From contig JBBPFI010000005.1 of assembly GCA_037974965.1 (NCBI GenBank), forward strand, positions 1,054,001 to 1,118,000: a DNA stretch of 64,000 bases, written 5' to 3'. The position numbers and the translations under genes were made by a program. The notes beneath the pieces are model-generated. The model had not been told where the DNA came from and did no database searches. It saw only the letters and a list, made by a program, of their open reading frames with translations. Positions 52,878 through 63,203 of this stretch are shown piece by piece. Within the stretch, counting starts at the first letter, position 1. Each line of letters starts with the position of its first letter. The DNA is from Dacryopinax spathularia (lineage: Eukaryota; Basidiomycota; Dacrymycetes; Dacrymycetales; Dacrymycetaceae).

Positions 52878-54027
52878 GTCAGGTATGCAAACGAGAGTGG
52901 GATTTCGGAGCGCTATTGATGTTCGTCCTCGATATTGTTAGACGAATTCGAGCAAACGCTACAAGAGGAATTCGAGGTCCTCGAGAGTATCTTCCCCGAC
53001 GAGCTCGAGCGTGCGTCCCCCACCTCCTCTCGTCTACCCATCTCCGGTAGGCTGCTAACATACAATCGTAGGAATATCCCCAACAGAACTCAAAATCCGT
53101 GTCGAGCCCGACCAACCCTCTTCCTCCGAACCCCGTGCGTCCCCTGTGCTCCTCCTACACCCCCATGAGCTAAGCTGACGACGATGTTGCACTGGGAGAG
53201 TAGTGATCGTTTCGTTACATGTCACTTACCCACCAAGTTATCCGAACGAAATACCCGGGTTGGAGATAGAGGAGGTAGAAGGGGAGATCGCCGACCTGGA
53301 GCGTTCTACGCTGTTAGATGGGTTAAAGCTAGCCGTAAGTCCTCTCCTGTCCTCTCCTTTCTCTCCCCGTGACTGCGTTCCACGTGGGCTCTGCCTGGGC
53401 TGTGATTTTGACGGGCATGGGTAGGCCGAAGACAGCCTAGGCATGGCGATGGTCTTCACCCTCGTCACCCACCTGCAATCCGCGCTCTCCACCCTCCTCA
53501 CAACGCGCGAAGCAGAACGTCAACGCCTCGCAGCCGAGCAAGCAGCGCGAGAAGCAGAAGCCGAAGCGGAACGAAATCGCGGTACGCCCGTGACGCCAGA
53601 AGCGTTCAAGGAGTGGAGGGAGAGATGGTTGAGGGAGAGGAGGAGGAGGATGGAGAGGGAGGAAGAGGAGAGGATGAGGGGGATGACGCCGAAGGAGAGG
53701 GAGGAGTTTAGGCGGGCGAAGACCAAGTTGACTGGTGCGCTCTTGTTCTTGTTCATGTGCTTTCCTCCCCGGTGCGCTCGCTGGTGCCGGTGCGGCTCTG
53801 GGGTTCCTCCTCCTTACGGTGGACGTCCTTGAACAAAGAGCTGATTCACCCTCGCAGGTCGCCAACTATTCGAACGCGACCGCACCCTCGGGAAAGAAGA
53901 AGACGACCTAGTAGGGGAAGAAGGCGTCGAGAGCGTCGATATCTCAAAATACGACCGTACACACGCAGACGATGACGAAGAAGAAGAAGAGGGCGGGGGG
54001 ATCGTGCTGGGGGAGGAGAGCGACTGA
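52878..54027 (+). CDS. RWD-domain protein (Gir2/RWDD1-like)
   Basis: The first exon is only 7 nt (ATGTCAG, 52878-52884). After an intron to 52941 the frame gives MSDEFEQTLQEEFEVLESIF then PDELERISPTELKIRVEP. Next exons: LIVSLHVTYPPSYPNEIPGL then EIEEVEGEIADL, and AEDSLGMAMVFTLVTHLQSA. YPPxYPxxxP is the RWD hallmark. The C-terminal half is a charged helix (EAFKEWRERWLRERRRRMER, GMTPKEREEFRRAKTKLTGR) and ends in an acidic tail GIVLGEESD, as in yeast Gir2 and animal RWDD1. These bind DRG-family GTPases (Rbg2/DRG) and Gcn1 at ribosomes. The eIF2B alpha gene, also in the general-control pathway, lies 9 kb away, probably by chance. Confidence 0.85.
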
Positions 54028-54173
54028 ATGCGAGGTCGGGGAGGCGGTCGAGATCCTGGGCAAGGGGCGATTAATGCAATTACGAGATTTGCCACGTTTG
54101 GGTGTGAGGGGACGGGGCATAATGTACAGAAATGCGAGATCTACATCGACTTCGAGGGAGAACAGGTGCCGGG

Positions 54174-55589
54174 CTAGGCAGACGGAGCAGGCGAAATCAA
54201 CCCCTCCTCCTCCCCGCCCAATTCACGCTCCTCCCCAGGCTCGACCTCCTCCGCCGTCCCACCAGACGCTGGGCTCCTCCCTCCATCCGCCTCTGCGGCA
54301 GCCCAAGGCGTCCCACCCCCACTGCCAGCCTGACTCTGCTGACTCTGCCAGGGCATCCCTTCCCCTCCCACAACCGTCCATTTCCCCCCCTCCCTTTCCA
54401 CTCCATTCTGCTTCCCATTCCCATTCACCACCTTCCCTGCACTCCCATTCATCCCGTTCACCCCCTTCCTGGGAGGCGCATACTCCCCCAGCCCTCTTCC
54501 TCCTTCCGGAGCAATGATGCCCCTGAGATGGGAAGGGATGTCCTCCAGCCTCGTATTGAACTGTCTTCGCGTTTCTTCTTCCATCGAGCGCCAGAACTCC
54601 AGCATGACCGCTATACTGTCCCTTACCCCCGCCAGCGCCGACAGAGAGGAAACTCCAAATGCATGCTGCCATTTTCTTGCCTGATTCTGTCCTGCCGGAA
54701 AGGGGGAGGTCGCAGTCGCAGGAGTCGGCTCGACGAGGGTGAGATAGTCCGCCCACGGCATCTCCGGCTGCTTCAGTAGCGCCAGAGCGAGCAAATGACA
54801 CGCAGCGGCGATCACGTTCGCCGGCTGGAGGACGCAAAGCGGAGTGTAGAGCGTATCGCTCGCCACTGTCCACCCTAAATCCTGTTCCTCCTCCCCCGCC
54901 CTCAGCTCATCAAGCGTAATCACAAGCACGCCCTGCACATGCCCCACCTCCAAATCGAACGCCAGCGCCTCGGCCAGCACAAGCTCATAAACCGTAATGA
55001 GCTGTTCAAAGCGCTGGACCTCCTTTTCGTGCGCTTTTAGGAGGTCGGAGGTGGATTGTTGGGTGGAGAGGGAGGAGGTGGGGGAACGGTGCAGTTTGAT
55101 TATGACGGCGGAGGCGACGTCGTGCAGCTTTCGGCCGTTTTCTTCGGTTTTGCCCGCGAGGAAGAGGCAGGTGGCGGCGATTTCCTGTGCGGGGGCGGGA
55201 GGCCGAGCTCGTCAGCGGGGAGCTCGACCGTATACGGGGAGAAAGCGGGGAGGAGGGAAAGGCGGGAGGAGGGGGAGGGACGTACGAAACGATGATAGTC
55301 CACAAAAGAGAAGCGCATGTAGAATCTATGAAAGTAGACACACGCAGCGGACATCGTATGCTGATGCCTGCCCACACACCCCATATCAGCTTCATCACCC
55401 TTAGGTAGTTAGGCGAAGGGAGGGGACACACATGCCGAGTTGCAGCCCGACCCGGAAGAGGAACTCGATCCCCCTCGCTCGTTCGACGCGTTCTTGGTGC
55501 AGCGTGTATCCATCGGATTGGGAGGGGGTTTGATAGAGCGCGGAGGGTGTGAATAGCCATTGGAGGACTTCGTCCGGTAGCGAGGCCAT
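54174..55589 (-). CDS. Cyclin of the transcription type (cyclin T/K, Bur2/Ctk2-like)
   Basis: Starts MASLPDEVLQWLFTPSALYQ then TPSQSDGYTLHQERVERARG and IEFLFRVGLQLGM. After further exons comes ATCLFLAGKTEENGRKLHDV then ASAVI, the standard cyclin-box 1 end (CLFLAxKxEE). FEQLITVYELVLAEALAFDL starts box 2, followed by PANVIAAACHLLALALLKQP and a long Gly/Ser-rich tail with NGMNGSAGKVVNGNGKQNG. The KxEENGRKL form is typical of cyclins T and K, partners of CDK9/CDK12-type kinases that phosphorylate RNA polymerase II. The tail (about 54174-54480) is low-complexity and probably disordered. It converges with the RWD gene, 146 bases apart. Confidence 0.8.
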
Positions 55590-56249
55590 GCCGATGTCAA
55601 TATGGGTCGGGAGTGATAGGAAAAGGGAGGAGCGGGGAGGACGGGACGAGGGGAAGGGAGGGCAGGCGCCGGTTGGGAAGGGGATGGTGGGAAGGGAGGG
55701 ACGGGCGCTAATTATGTTCAATTCAAGTTGGTGAGGTGGCGACGGGTTGAGGCCGGCGTTGTGAGTGACGACCACCTCGGCGGAAACGATGGATTCCTCT
55801 CAACCGGCCGATATCGGCTGGTATACTTCGTTGCTGCAATATACTGTCGTTACTACTTCTCTGCCATGATGGGTTACTTTGTCGTCGGACGACGTCGGAC
55901 TACGTCCCGGAGCCCCATGCCTACCTGTAGCAGTCGTCCTCGGCCAGGCTGCTGCTCCGAATGACGACGTCCCAACCTCATTGACCTCTTCGCCTGTTTT
56001 CATTCATTGCTCTCTTCTGGAAGGCCTGACATACGGCCGCCGGTCGCCTTGACCATGCTTTTTAGGGGCTTGGCATCCACTACCCTATAAGATGCCTCCC
56101 TTCTGGAAATGGGAAGAGTTGGCACTCTGCTCAGGACTGGTCTCCCGGTTAACTCTCTTTCGGCTCTTTCGTTTTTGACCTGCTGGGCAGGCCGCACTGT
56201 ACTCTACGCAATAACTCCTCATCTCCACATTCTCAGACTAAGAAAAGAG
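55590..56249. other. Divergent promoter region
   Basis: The cyclin gene and the secreted Ser-rich gene diverge from here. Plus-strand pyrimidine-rich sequence precedes the second start. No supported exon. Confidence 0.4.
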
Positions 56250-58044
56250 ATGCTCCTCTCCCTCTCTGCCCTCGTACTAGGCCTCTCCGCCTCCCCCCTC
56301 GTCCACTCCCTCCCCCTAACCGCACGCGAAGTCCCCCAAGGTCCGCCCCTCCTTCCCTTTCCTAGCAGCTCACTAACCCCAACCCAGAACACTCGCACGA
56401 ACAATTCCTCACCTCCGTCCGCACTTCCCTCCAATCCAACAACCCCCTCCAGATCGTCGACCCCGTGTTCGGCCTGCTCGGCAATGCAGCCGCAGCGGGC
56501 GGAGCAGGTCAAGTCTCAGACCCCGACTGCCTACAGCAAGCGACCGCCGACCAGGCATTCACCAATGCCAAGTCCGCCGGCGACGTACAGGGCATGGTCA
56601 GCGCCCTGATCTACCGCGCCCTGGAGCGAAACACCGGCTCCGTCGGCCTCGCCTCTCCTCCCTGCACAAGCCTGCAAGCCACAAACCCCGAAATAGCCGC
56701 CATATCCCAGCATCAAGATCCCGCTTCCCCCAACGCGGCCGCTACGAACAAAGGCATCACCCTCTCCCTCGCGCGGCAGATTGCGAGTGTTGGCGGAGAC
56801 CCGCTGGAGGCGTTGAAGAGCGGGACGTTCGCCCCTGGGACGGTGGGGGACCCGACGGGGAAGGGGAATACGTGTGATGATGCGGGTGATGCTGTGGGGT
56901 GTATCATCACTCAGAATCTGCTTGTGGAGGATGCGACGCCTGATGAGATCCAGGCGGCTGTGGCGGGGATGGGCGGAAACTCGACGGATGCGACGAGTAC
57001 GAGCGCTGGCAGTGCGGCGGATGCGGCGGGGAGTGGGACGTGCCCGCCGGCGGCAGTGACTACTTCGGCTTCTGCAGCTGCTGCTACGTCCACGGCCGCT
57101 TCCAGCTCTTCTAGCTCTTCCTCGACCTCCTCTACCTCTACCTCCGCGTCCTCGAACGGCACCAACCTGCAAACATTCACCGGAGCCCGTAAGCCCTCCT
57201 CTTCTTCCCATCTTCTCAGCCGTAGCTGATAGGAGTCGTCTGCAGTGGGCGGCATAACCCCCCCTCCCGTCCTAGCCGGAGGGAAAGGGTTCATAACCGA
57301 CAACTCCGAGTTCCTGAACCTCGCTGCTGCTCTGGGGAGGTCCTGCGACGTGCAACATAATCAATGCGCGTACGTCCTCCCTCTCCCTCTTCCCTCCTTG
57401 CCTTCCTCGGTGTTGCACGTTATTGGATAGGATGGGACTGATATGGGTGTTAGCAATGCGGCGAATGCGCAGCATCAAGCTGGGTTCTCCGTGGCAGATT
57501 GCGATAACCAGGATACGCAGTGTAAAGCCGCTGCCTCCAGCTCGTCCGTCTCCTCCGCCAGCTCGGCGGCTGCCACCGCTGCGTCGGTAGCGAGCACGAC
57601 GACGACGACCACCACCACCACCCAAGCATCAGCAGCGAGCGCAACAAACGACGCCGTCTCCACATCTAGCTCTTCCGGCGCGAACTTGCAGACGTTCACT
57701 GGGGCGCGTACGTCCCCCTCCTGTTCTGCATTTTCTGATGGTGGCTGATAGAAGTGTTCGTAGTGGGCGGCATCGCCCCCCCTCCTGTCCTTGCCGGGGG
57801 AAAAGGGTTTGTGACTGATAATTCCGAGTTTGTTAATCTGGCTGCGGCGCTGGGGAGGTCTTGTGATGTGCAGCATAATCAGTGCGCGTGAGTCCCTTTC
57901 TTCAATTCTTGTGCGTCGGGGCATGGGGAATGGGTTGTTGACGGTGATGGTAGGAATGCGGCGAATGCGCAGCATCAGGCTGGGTTCTCGGTGGGGGATT
58001 GTGATGCTCAGGATACGCAGTGCAAGGCTGCTGCTGGCGCTTAG
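56250..58044 (+). CDS. Secreted Ser/Thr-rich protein with duplicated C-terminal module
   Basis: Starts MLLSLSALVLGLSASPLVHS (signal peptide, dibasic-like TAREVP after it). A second exon (from about 56386) has VFGLLGNAAAAGGAGQVSDP, SLARQIASVGGDPLEAL and a Ser/Thr tail. Then a module occurs twice: LQTFTGA, GGI-x-PPPVLAGGKGF, TDNSEF-x-NLAAALGRSCDV, QHNQCA-NAANAQHQAGFSV and DCD-x-QDTQCKAAA. Copies lie at about 57160-57540 and 57685-58040, separated by a Ser/Thr linker, with introns at the same places in both (after FTGA and after QCA). The NxAN...C...Q..C pattern is common in secreted proteins of mushroom-forming fungi. The linkers are likely O-glycosylated. Function unknown. Confidence 0.78.
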
Positions 58045-58118
58045 GACGGGTAGTGTTGTCCATTGTTAACAAGCGATACAACGCATGTAGCCGTCTTGAT
58101 GTGCTTGTCCGCGCGCGC

Positions 58119-59282
58119 TCAATCCCTCCCCCCATAAGGCGTCATATCCATCTCCGGATACCTCTCCCCCACCCCCCTTCTACACTCCTCATCCTCCCAA
58201 TACTCATCCCCCACGGCCGGAAACCCAACAATCTCCCGCTCCCTCGGCGTAGCCCTCGTAACAAACCTGTCCATCTCCTTACTGCCCCCCTGGGCCGTAT
58301 ACCGGTGACTGCCCAACCAAGGTACGCCACGCGTGTGATACGCCAAGAAATGGTTGAACCTACAGCCCTCCTTTGCGAGCATCCGCGAGCCCCGGTGGAA
58401 CGTGCGCATACTGTAGATCAGCACCGACCCTGCGGGCACCAAAGCGGGCCGCTCGTGCGCATATATCTCCGGATGCGCCTCTTTCGAATAATGTCTCTGC
58501 CCTGTCGGAGGCAGGTGCTGCGTGTATTCCGCCGGGACTACGTATGTGGGCCCGAGGTCCAGGGTGACATCGGTGTAGTAGACGATCATGGGCAGGTCGA
58601 ATGCCTTCGTTCCTCGCTGGGGAATGACGAGCGTGTTGTTCGAATAGTCTCGGTGGAGCTGTTGGTCGTAGTCCGCTTTGCCTGCATATTTCCCCACCAG
58701 GGCGCTGTGCGACATGCTGAAGTTCCCATGTCCATGCAGCCGCTCGGCGAAAGCGACCAAGAATGGATGGGTAGAGATGGAGTTGAGCGCGTCGGACGCA
58801 AAGGGGAAGTCGTACCTCACCCACCCTGGAGCTGTCTTAGCCGCCCCGCCCGACCAGAGGGTGCCGAACATCGGGTATCGCCGGGAGTACTCTTCGTACG
58901 AGGGCATATGGAGGTCGATCCCTGCGCGGCAGGCGCGAAGCTCGGAGGGGGTGAGGAAATGGGGGATGAGGACGTAGCCGTGGGCGTGCCAGTGGTCGAT
59001 GTCGGTTTGTTTGATGGAGGCGTGGGCGGCTTGGTAGCGTTCCTGCGGCGTGCGAACATGGTGAGCACGCGGGTTGATGGAGAAGCACAGGAGGTGGGAG
59101 AGGAGAATGGGGGGAGAGGGGGGGCGTACCTCCCATGTCTTGGCCTCCTCGCCGTTGGTGCCGTTCACCTCAGGCTTCCCAGCAGCAGCAGCAGGCTCCT
59201 TCCCCACAGCACCGGGGGCATCAACATGAACCCCCGCAGTCCCATTAACCCCATTGACCTGAGCCTGAGCCTGAGTAGACAT
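58119..59282 (-). CDS. Phytanoyl-CoA dioxygenase-family protein (Fe(II)/2-oxoglutarate oxygenase)
   Basis: Two exons (59130-59282, 58119-59042) separated by an 87-nt in-frame intron give 358 aa. IDHWHAHGYVLIPHFLTPSE is the usual start of the PhyH fold. QQLHRDYSNNTLV supplies the His-x-Asp iron ligands, and SVLIYSMRTFHRGSRML supplies the distal His and the Arg that holds 2-oxoglutarate. VVPAEYTQHLP and FNHFLAYH are further family positions. All key residues are present, so it should be active. The N-terminus is Ala/Gly/Val-rich and low-complexity, with no peroxisomal signal at either end (it ends YGGRD). The substrate is unknown; fungal members include secondary-metabolite oxygenases, but no cluster partner is adjacent. 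Confidence 0.85.
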   Translation of the reverse strand: MSTQAQAQVNGVNGTAGVHVDAPGAVGKEPAAAAGKPEVNGTNGEEAKTWEVRPPSPPILLSHLLCFSINPRAHHVRTPQERYQAAHASIKQTDIDHWHAHGYVLIPHFLTPSELRACRAGIDLHMPSYEEYSRRYPMFGTLWSGGAAKTAPGWVRYDFPFASDALNSISTHPFLVAFAERLHGHGNFSMSHSALVGKYAGKADYDQQLHRDYSNNTLVIPQRGTKAFDLPMIVYYTDVTLDLGPTYVVPAEYTQHLPPTGQRHYSKEAHPEIYAHERPALVPAGSVLIYSMRTFHRGSRMLAKEGCRFNHFLAYHTRGVPWLGSHRYTAQGGSKEMDRFVTRATPREREIVGFPAVGDEYWEDEECRRGVGERYPEMDMTPYGGRD

Positions 59283-60138
59283 CCCGAGCAGAGAGAACTG
59301 AATAGAAAGGGCCTACGAGGATATCGTAGTACACCCCGATAAGAGATCGCATCTTGTTTGTGTCTGTTATACCTCCCTCGAAGAGAAGCGAGGCGAAGGG
59401 TGGTGGAGGGGCAGTGAGGTGAGGTCGGAGGATGTTACCATATTGAGCAAACGGGAAGTGAGGAGAGCGGGGCTCCGCGTTCTACGCCTACTACGCCGGA
59501 CGGGGCTCGGGGCGGGTTACCGGAGTCGGCACCACCTCCGGAGGCCGAGCGAGTTATTTAGGCAGAGTTCAACCGGACATAGAGCTCCTAAATTATCGTG
59601 CGCCTGCTGACCGGTTTGTTGCCAGTTTGTCCCTGCTGCCTGCTCGACGGGATGAGCTGTGGATCGTACATAGGTGATGGGAGGTGCCGGTGTTTTTCCT
59701 GCGACGTACATTACGGTACGGGCCAAGCGAGCTCGGAGCTGCCCAATTAGGCCTAGGCCCGAACCAGCCGTTCAAATCTCAGGAGAGGTCGCGGTAGGCA
59801 AGCACGCCTACCCGCACTGCATCGAGCAAAACCAACAGGCGTATGAAGACCAGTGAGGAACTCATACGATAGGTTTGGTCAGAATGAGCAGGCTCCCGAC
59901 GGAGCGGCGTTTTCCTCGAACGAAGTGGAAGATCAGCTGCATGCTGCATACATGCATGGTCCCGCATCGCTAGACACGACCAGCGAGTATAGATCGCCCG
60001 TTATACGCGCATATATTAAGCAGCCATGTACTACCAAACACGGCCAACGTCCTTCAACCTGCGCAGGACCACGTCCATAGCCAGAAGCAAAGCAAAGCAC
60101 AGTAGCGCATACATCCTCCTTTTCCTGCTTCGGTGCGT
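59283..60138. other. Intergenic, about 0.86 kb
   Basis: No supported exon. A gttcaaatc-like box at 59770-59778 was checked for a tRNA and no cloverleaf was found. It holds the promoter of the oxygenase gene and the 3' side of the ribosomal-protein gene. Confidence 0.4.
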
Positions 60139-61086
60139 CTACCGGGTCTTGGCCATAATCTTTTGGACGAGCTTGACTTTTCTCCTGACCTGTGAGGGGT
60201 GTTAGCATGAATTTCACGTAGCAGGCAGGGTGAAAACACGAGGAAGGTGGGACGAGAGTAGGACGCGGAGAAAGACAAGGCTAAGGATAAAGCAGAAAGG
60301 AGCACGCACGTTCATCGCAAACCTCCGCCGATGTCTCTCGCTCCTCAACCGATACCTCCTATCACTCGGCACCTCATGCCTCGCGTCCCTCATCCAACAA
60401 TACCTAATCTGGTTCCTCGTCGCATATCTCGAGAACCTCGTCCACGCCCTGCCGATGTCTCCGCCTAGGACGTACGTCTCCCGGCCGGAGTGGACGGTCG
60501 CGGGCGGGGAGCGGGCGACCAGGAACTGCCAGGATCGGCGGAGCCAGCGTTCGGAGGGGGGCTGGGCGGTCTGGCGGCGCGAGGGGACGAGGGCGATGCC
60601 TTGGATTACGGAGGCCCAGGGGTCGTGGGGGCCTCCGGAGGGCGAGGCGGTGCCGGGGATCGCGGTAGATGCAGAGTAGGAGGAGGAGGAGGAGGAGGGG
60701 GAGAAAGGGGAGAAATTGGCCAGGAGGGAGGGTCGCCCGCTGGGGGGAGGCTGGGAACCGGTGCCGGTCCAGTTGAACGACGGCTGCTGCCAGGCACTCG
60801 AGAGGGGCGCTTCGGGCGGTGGGGGGGCGGTGGGGTCTAGCCGCGGGGAGCGGAAGAACCCGCTGCCTACTGTTGGCCCGTTGCTGCTGCTGGGGCTGGA
60901 TGGGCTGCTGGGGGAGGAAGAGGAGGGGAATGAGAGGGCGTCGTCGTCTGCCCGTCTGAGGGGGGTGGTGCTTAGCGTGCGTCGGGATGCGAGTACACTG
61001 CGGGAGGTAATCGTAGAGCGGATGGCATGGGAGGCGGCGAGGGAAGTGCGCGACGTTGAGAGCGTCTGACGGAGGAGGGAAGCCAT
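60139..61086 (-). CDS. MRP21: Mitochondrial small-subunit ribosomal protein bS21m
   Basis: Two exons (60310-61086, 60139-60189, 120-nt intron) give 275 aa. The C-terminal part SGRETYVLGGDIGRAWTRFS ... NQIRYCWMRDARHEVPSDRR then RLRSERHRRRFAMN-VRRKVK matches the S21 family, with the basic tail KLVQKIMAKTR. The N-terminus MASLLRQTLSTSRTSLAASH ... SVLASRRTLSTTPLRR is a mitochondrial presequence rich in Ser, Arg and Ala. Between them lies a long Ser/Pro-rich low-complexity stretch. The protein is much longer than bacterial S21 (about 70 aa), as usual for fungal versions. Frames upstream of this ATG lack the targeting signal. Confidence 0.8.
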
Positions 61087-62240
61087 CTGACCGGCATGAG
61101 CATACAATCCAGCAATGTGGAATGTACGACGAAAACGCACCTTGATCCCTCTCACTCTCACTCCTTCACCGTTCCAGAACTGCTGATGCCCACTGCGTTC
61201 AAGTCCCAGATATGCGCTATTCTTTCCCTTACACTGGGTGTGATCGGACACGGTAGCGATCTTGCCTCAGGCTGGAGCCGTTCTCGAGGATGCGCAGAGG
61301 AGGAGGAGGAGGAAGAACGCAGCGAACCCTAGCGGAAGCAACCCACTTCCCGTTCGGGCCTACCACACTTTCACCTTATCTCCGACACCTTCTTCTCGTC
61401 AACCGTGACCCCGGGCAGCCCAAAGCGCATACACCTCGCTTTTCCAGCTCTTAAAAGCTAACTGGCTTCTCATCTAGCTACCGAGCTTGTTTATGGACTT
61501 AAACATCGGCGATCGCCGCGCCTGCCGAACATGCACAAACCGACCACATATCACGCGCAGGCCTCATGTCCGCCTCGTGCTCCCTCGGGCCGACTGGACA
61601 TGATACGCTCACTCCCCCGCCCTCCGAGCGTATTTTCCAGCATATACTGTCAAACTACATCCTTTCTCTCTGGAATGCGACATCTGGCTGACTCGGACGA
61701 AATCTGAATGGCGCAAGCTCTCGCGCATGGCTCAATCCACCTCGTCGGGTCTAGACTTTGGGGGTAGCAACCCTCCCCCAATATCTGCCTTCATGCGCCG
61801 GAGCACGCTGGACGTCCTGAGCGCTGGCTCGTTCAGAGGGCGCGTATTTGTCGGCCGTCCTACGTTGGTCGCTTGCTTCTGCTGTTTGGCTCGGGAGTAC
61901 CACAGCAGCCACGGCGGGTTCGGCGCAGATCTCGGGCTGTTCGGTACTCTTGGGAACGGGGTGGCTGCTGCGCTTGCCTGGCTGAGTTGGACATTGACTG
62001 CTGGGGCGTGCTGAGTCCTTCGTTTTCCTGACTCTGAACTACCGCGCTGGACTGCATATATCTCATATCTCTGCGTAGCTGCTGGCCGATTTGCGTGCTT
62101 GTGTCTGTCCCTCGTTTGTCGTCCCCCGGCCCTCGCTTGACCCTCCTCTGCCCTCGTCATTCCTCTCCCCCACTTCCCGCCGTCCACAATCATACACGAA
62201 CCCCTCCTCCCCTCGCTTCACCCCGCCAAAGCAAAGCGAG
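61087..62240. other. Divergent intergenic region, about 1.15 kb
   Basis: The ribosomal-protein and cysteine-rich genes diverge from here. Frames at 61727-62014 show no motif. Both promoters and possibly long 5' leaders are inside. Confidence 0.35.
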
Positions 62241-63203
62241 ATGTGTCACCCCCTCCTCCTCGGCCTCAAAACGACCACCTGCGGCTGCTTCCTCCCCCTC
62301 AGACGCGAATTCGTCGACTGCCTGTCCGAAACCTGCACGTCCTCGCTCTGTCACCCTTACGACTGTGTCGGCTACCTGTGTACGTGCGCGAGGGTGTGGG
62401 AGGGGGAAGAGCTGAGGGTTGTGGGGTTTAGGGAGGGGGTATGTGCGGCTTGCTGGGAGGGGGAGGGGAGGTGAGTCTTAACTTGCTTGACGCTTCTTGC
62501 GAGCGGGAGGGGGAGGTTGTCTGCTGTATGCTGATGAGTGATTGGCGTGTGTAGGAGCTTCTCGCCCCAGACAGTTTATCGGAAACGCGTCCTCTCCCCC
62601 GCGCTACACGAAATGTCCGCGAAGTACAGTACGATGACCCGAACCCGTACCAACCACAGCTCGCGCACCCCGTCCTCCTTCTCCAATCCCCTGAACGCGG
62701 CTGTCCCCACCCATGGTGCGACCGGGAGATCTCGCTCAAGGCTCACGCTCAGCCCGGACGACCCCATTCCAGAGGGTAGAGCAGGAGAAGGAGGAAGGAA
62801 CATCTCCCGCGCCTCAGGTCGGTCCTACGCCAGCCTAGCAGACCTCGGGTTCCCAGCTCGTCCTCCCCCGCCTCACCCTCCCTCCCGCCTGCCTTCCTCC
62901 TACAACCCACTCCCAGCTCGCGCCCCATCCACCACCTTCTCCCATCTCCCCGCAGGCCGCTCCTCCCGCCTAACACCCCACGCCCAACATACCGCCGCTG
63001 CGGGATATGGTGCCAAGAGCGGTAGAAGGGGGAATAAAGAGGATGAGGATGAGATCTGGTATTGGGGGGACTATGATGTTCGTCCTCCCACTTCGATGAC
63101 GCTTCAGCGGGAGAGCAGGCGGTGGGAGAGAGTTTGGAGAGGGGTGGAGAGGAGCGAGAGTCGTAGTGCTGGGAGTTGGGGCAGGAAGGCGCAGGCGGGC
63201 TAG
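62241..63203 (+). CDS. Hypothetical protein, Cys-rich N-terminus and disordered tail, 292 aa
   Basis: Two exons (62241-62470, 62555-63203) join in frame. The first encodes MCHPLLLGLKTTTCGCFLPL ... DCLSETCTSSLCHPYDCVGY ... LCTCARVWEG ... GVCAACWEG, with about a dozen cysteines in 75 residues, suggesting a zinc-binding module. The second exon is Ser/Pro/Arg-rich and acidic near DEIWYWGDYDVRPP. No signal peptide, so the cysteines more likely bind metal than form disulfides. Family not recognised. Confidence 0.6.

Noticed and set aside
59690-59800. tRNA-like B box (gttcaaatc)
   Set aside because: No matching A box and no cloverleaf could be drawn.
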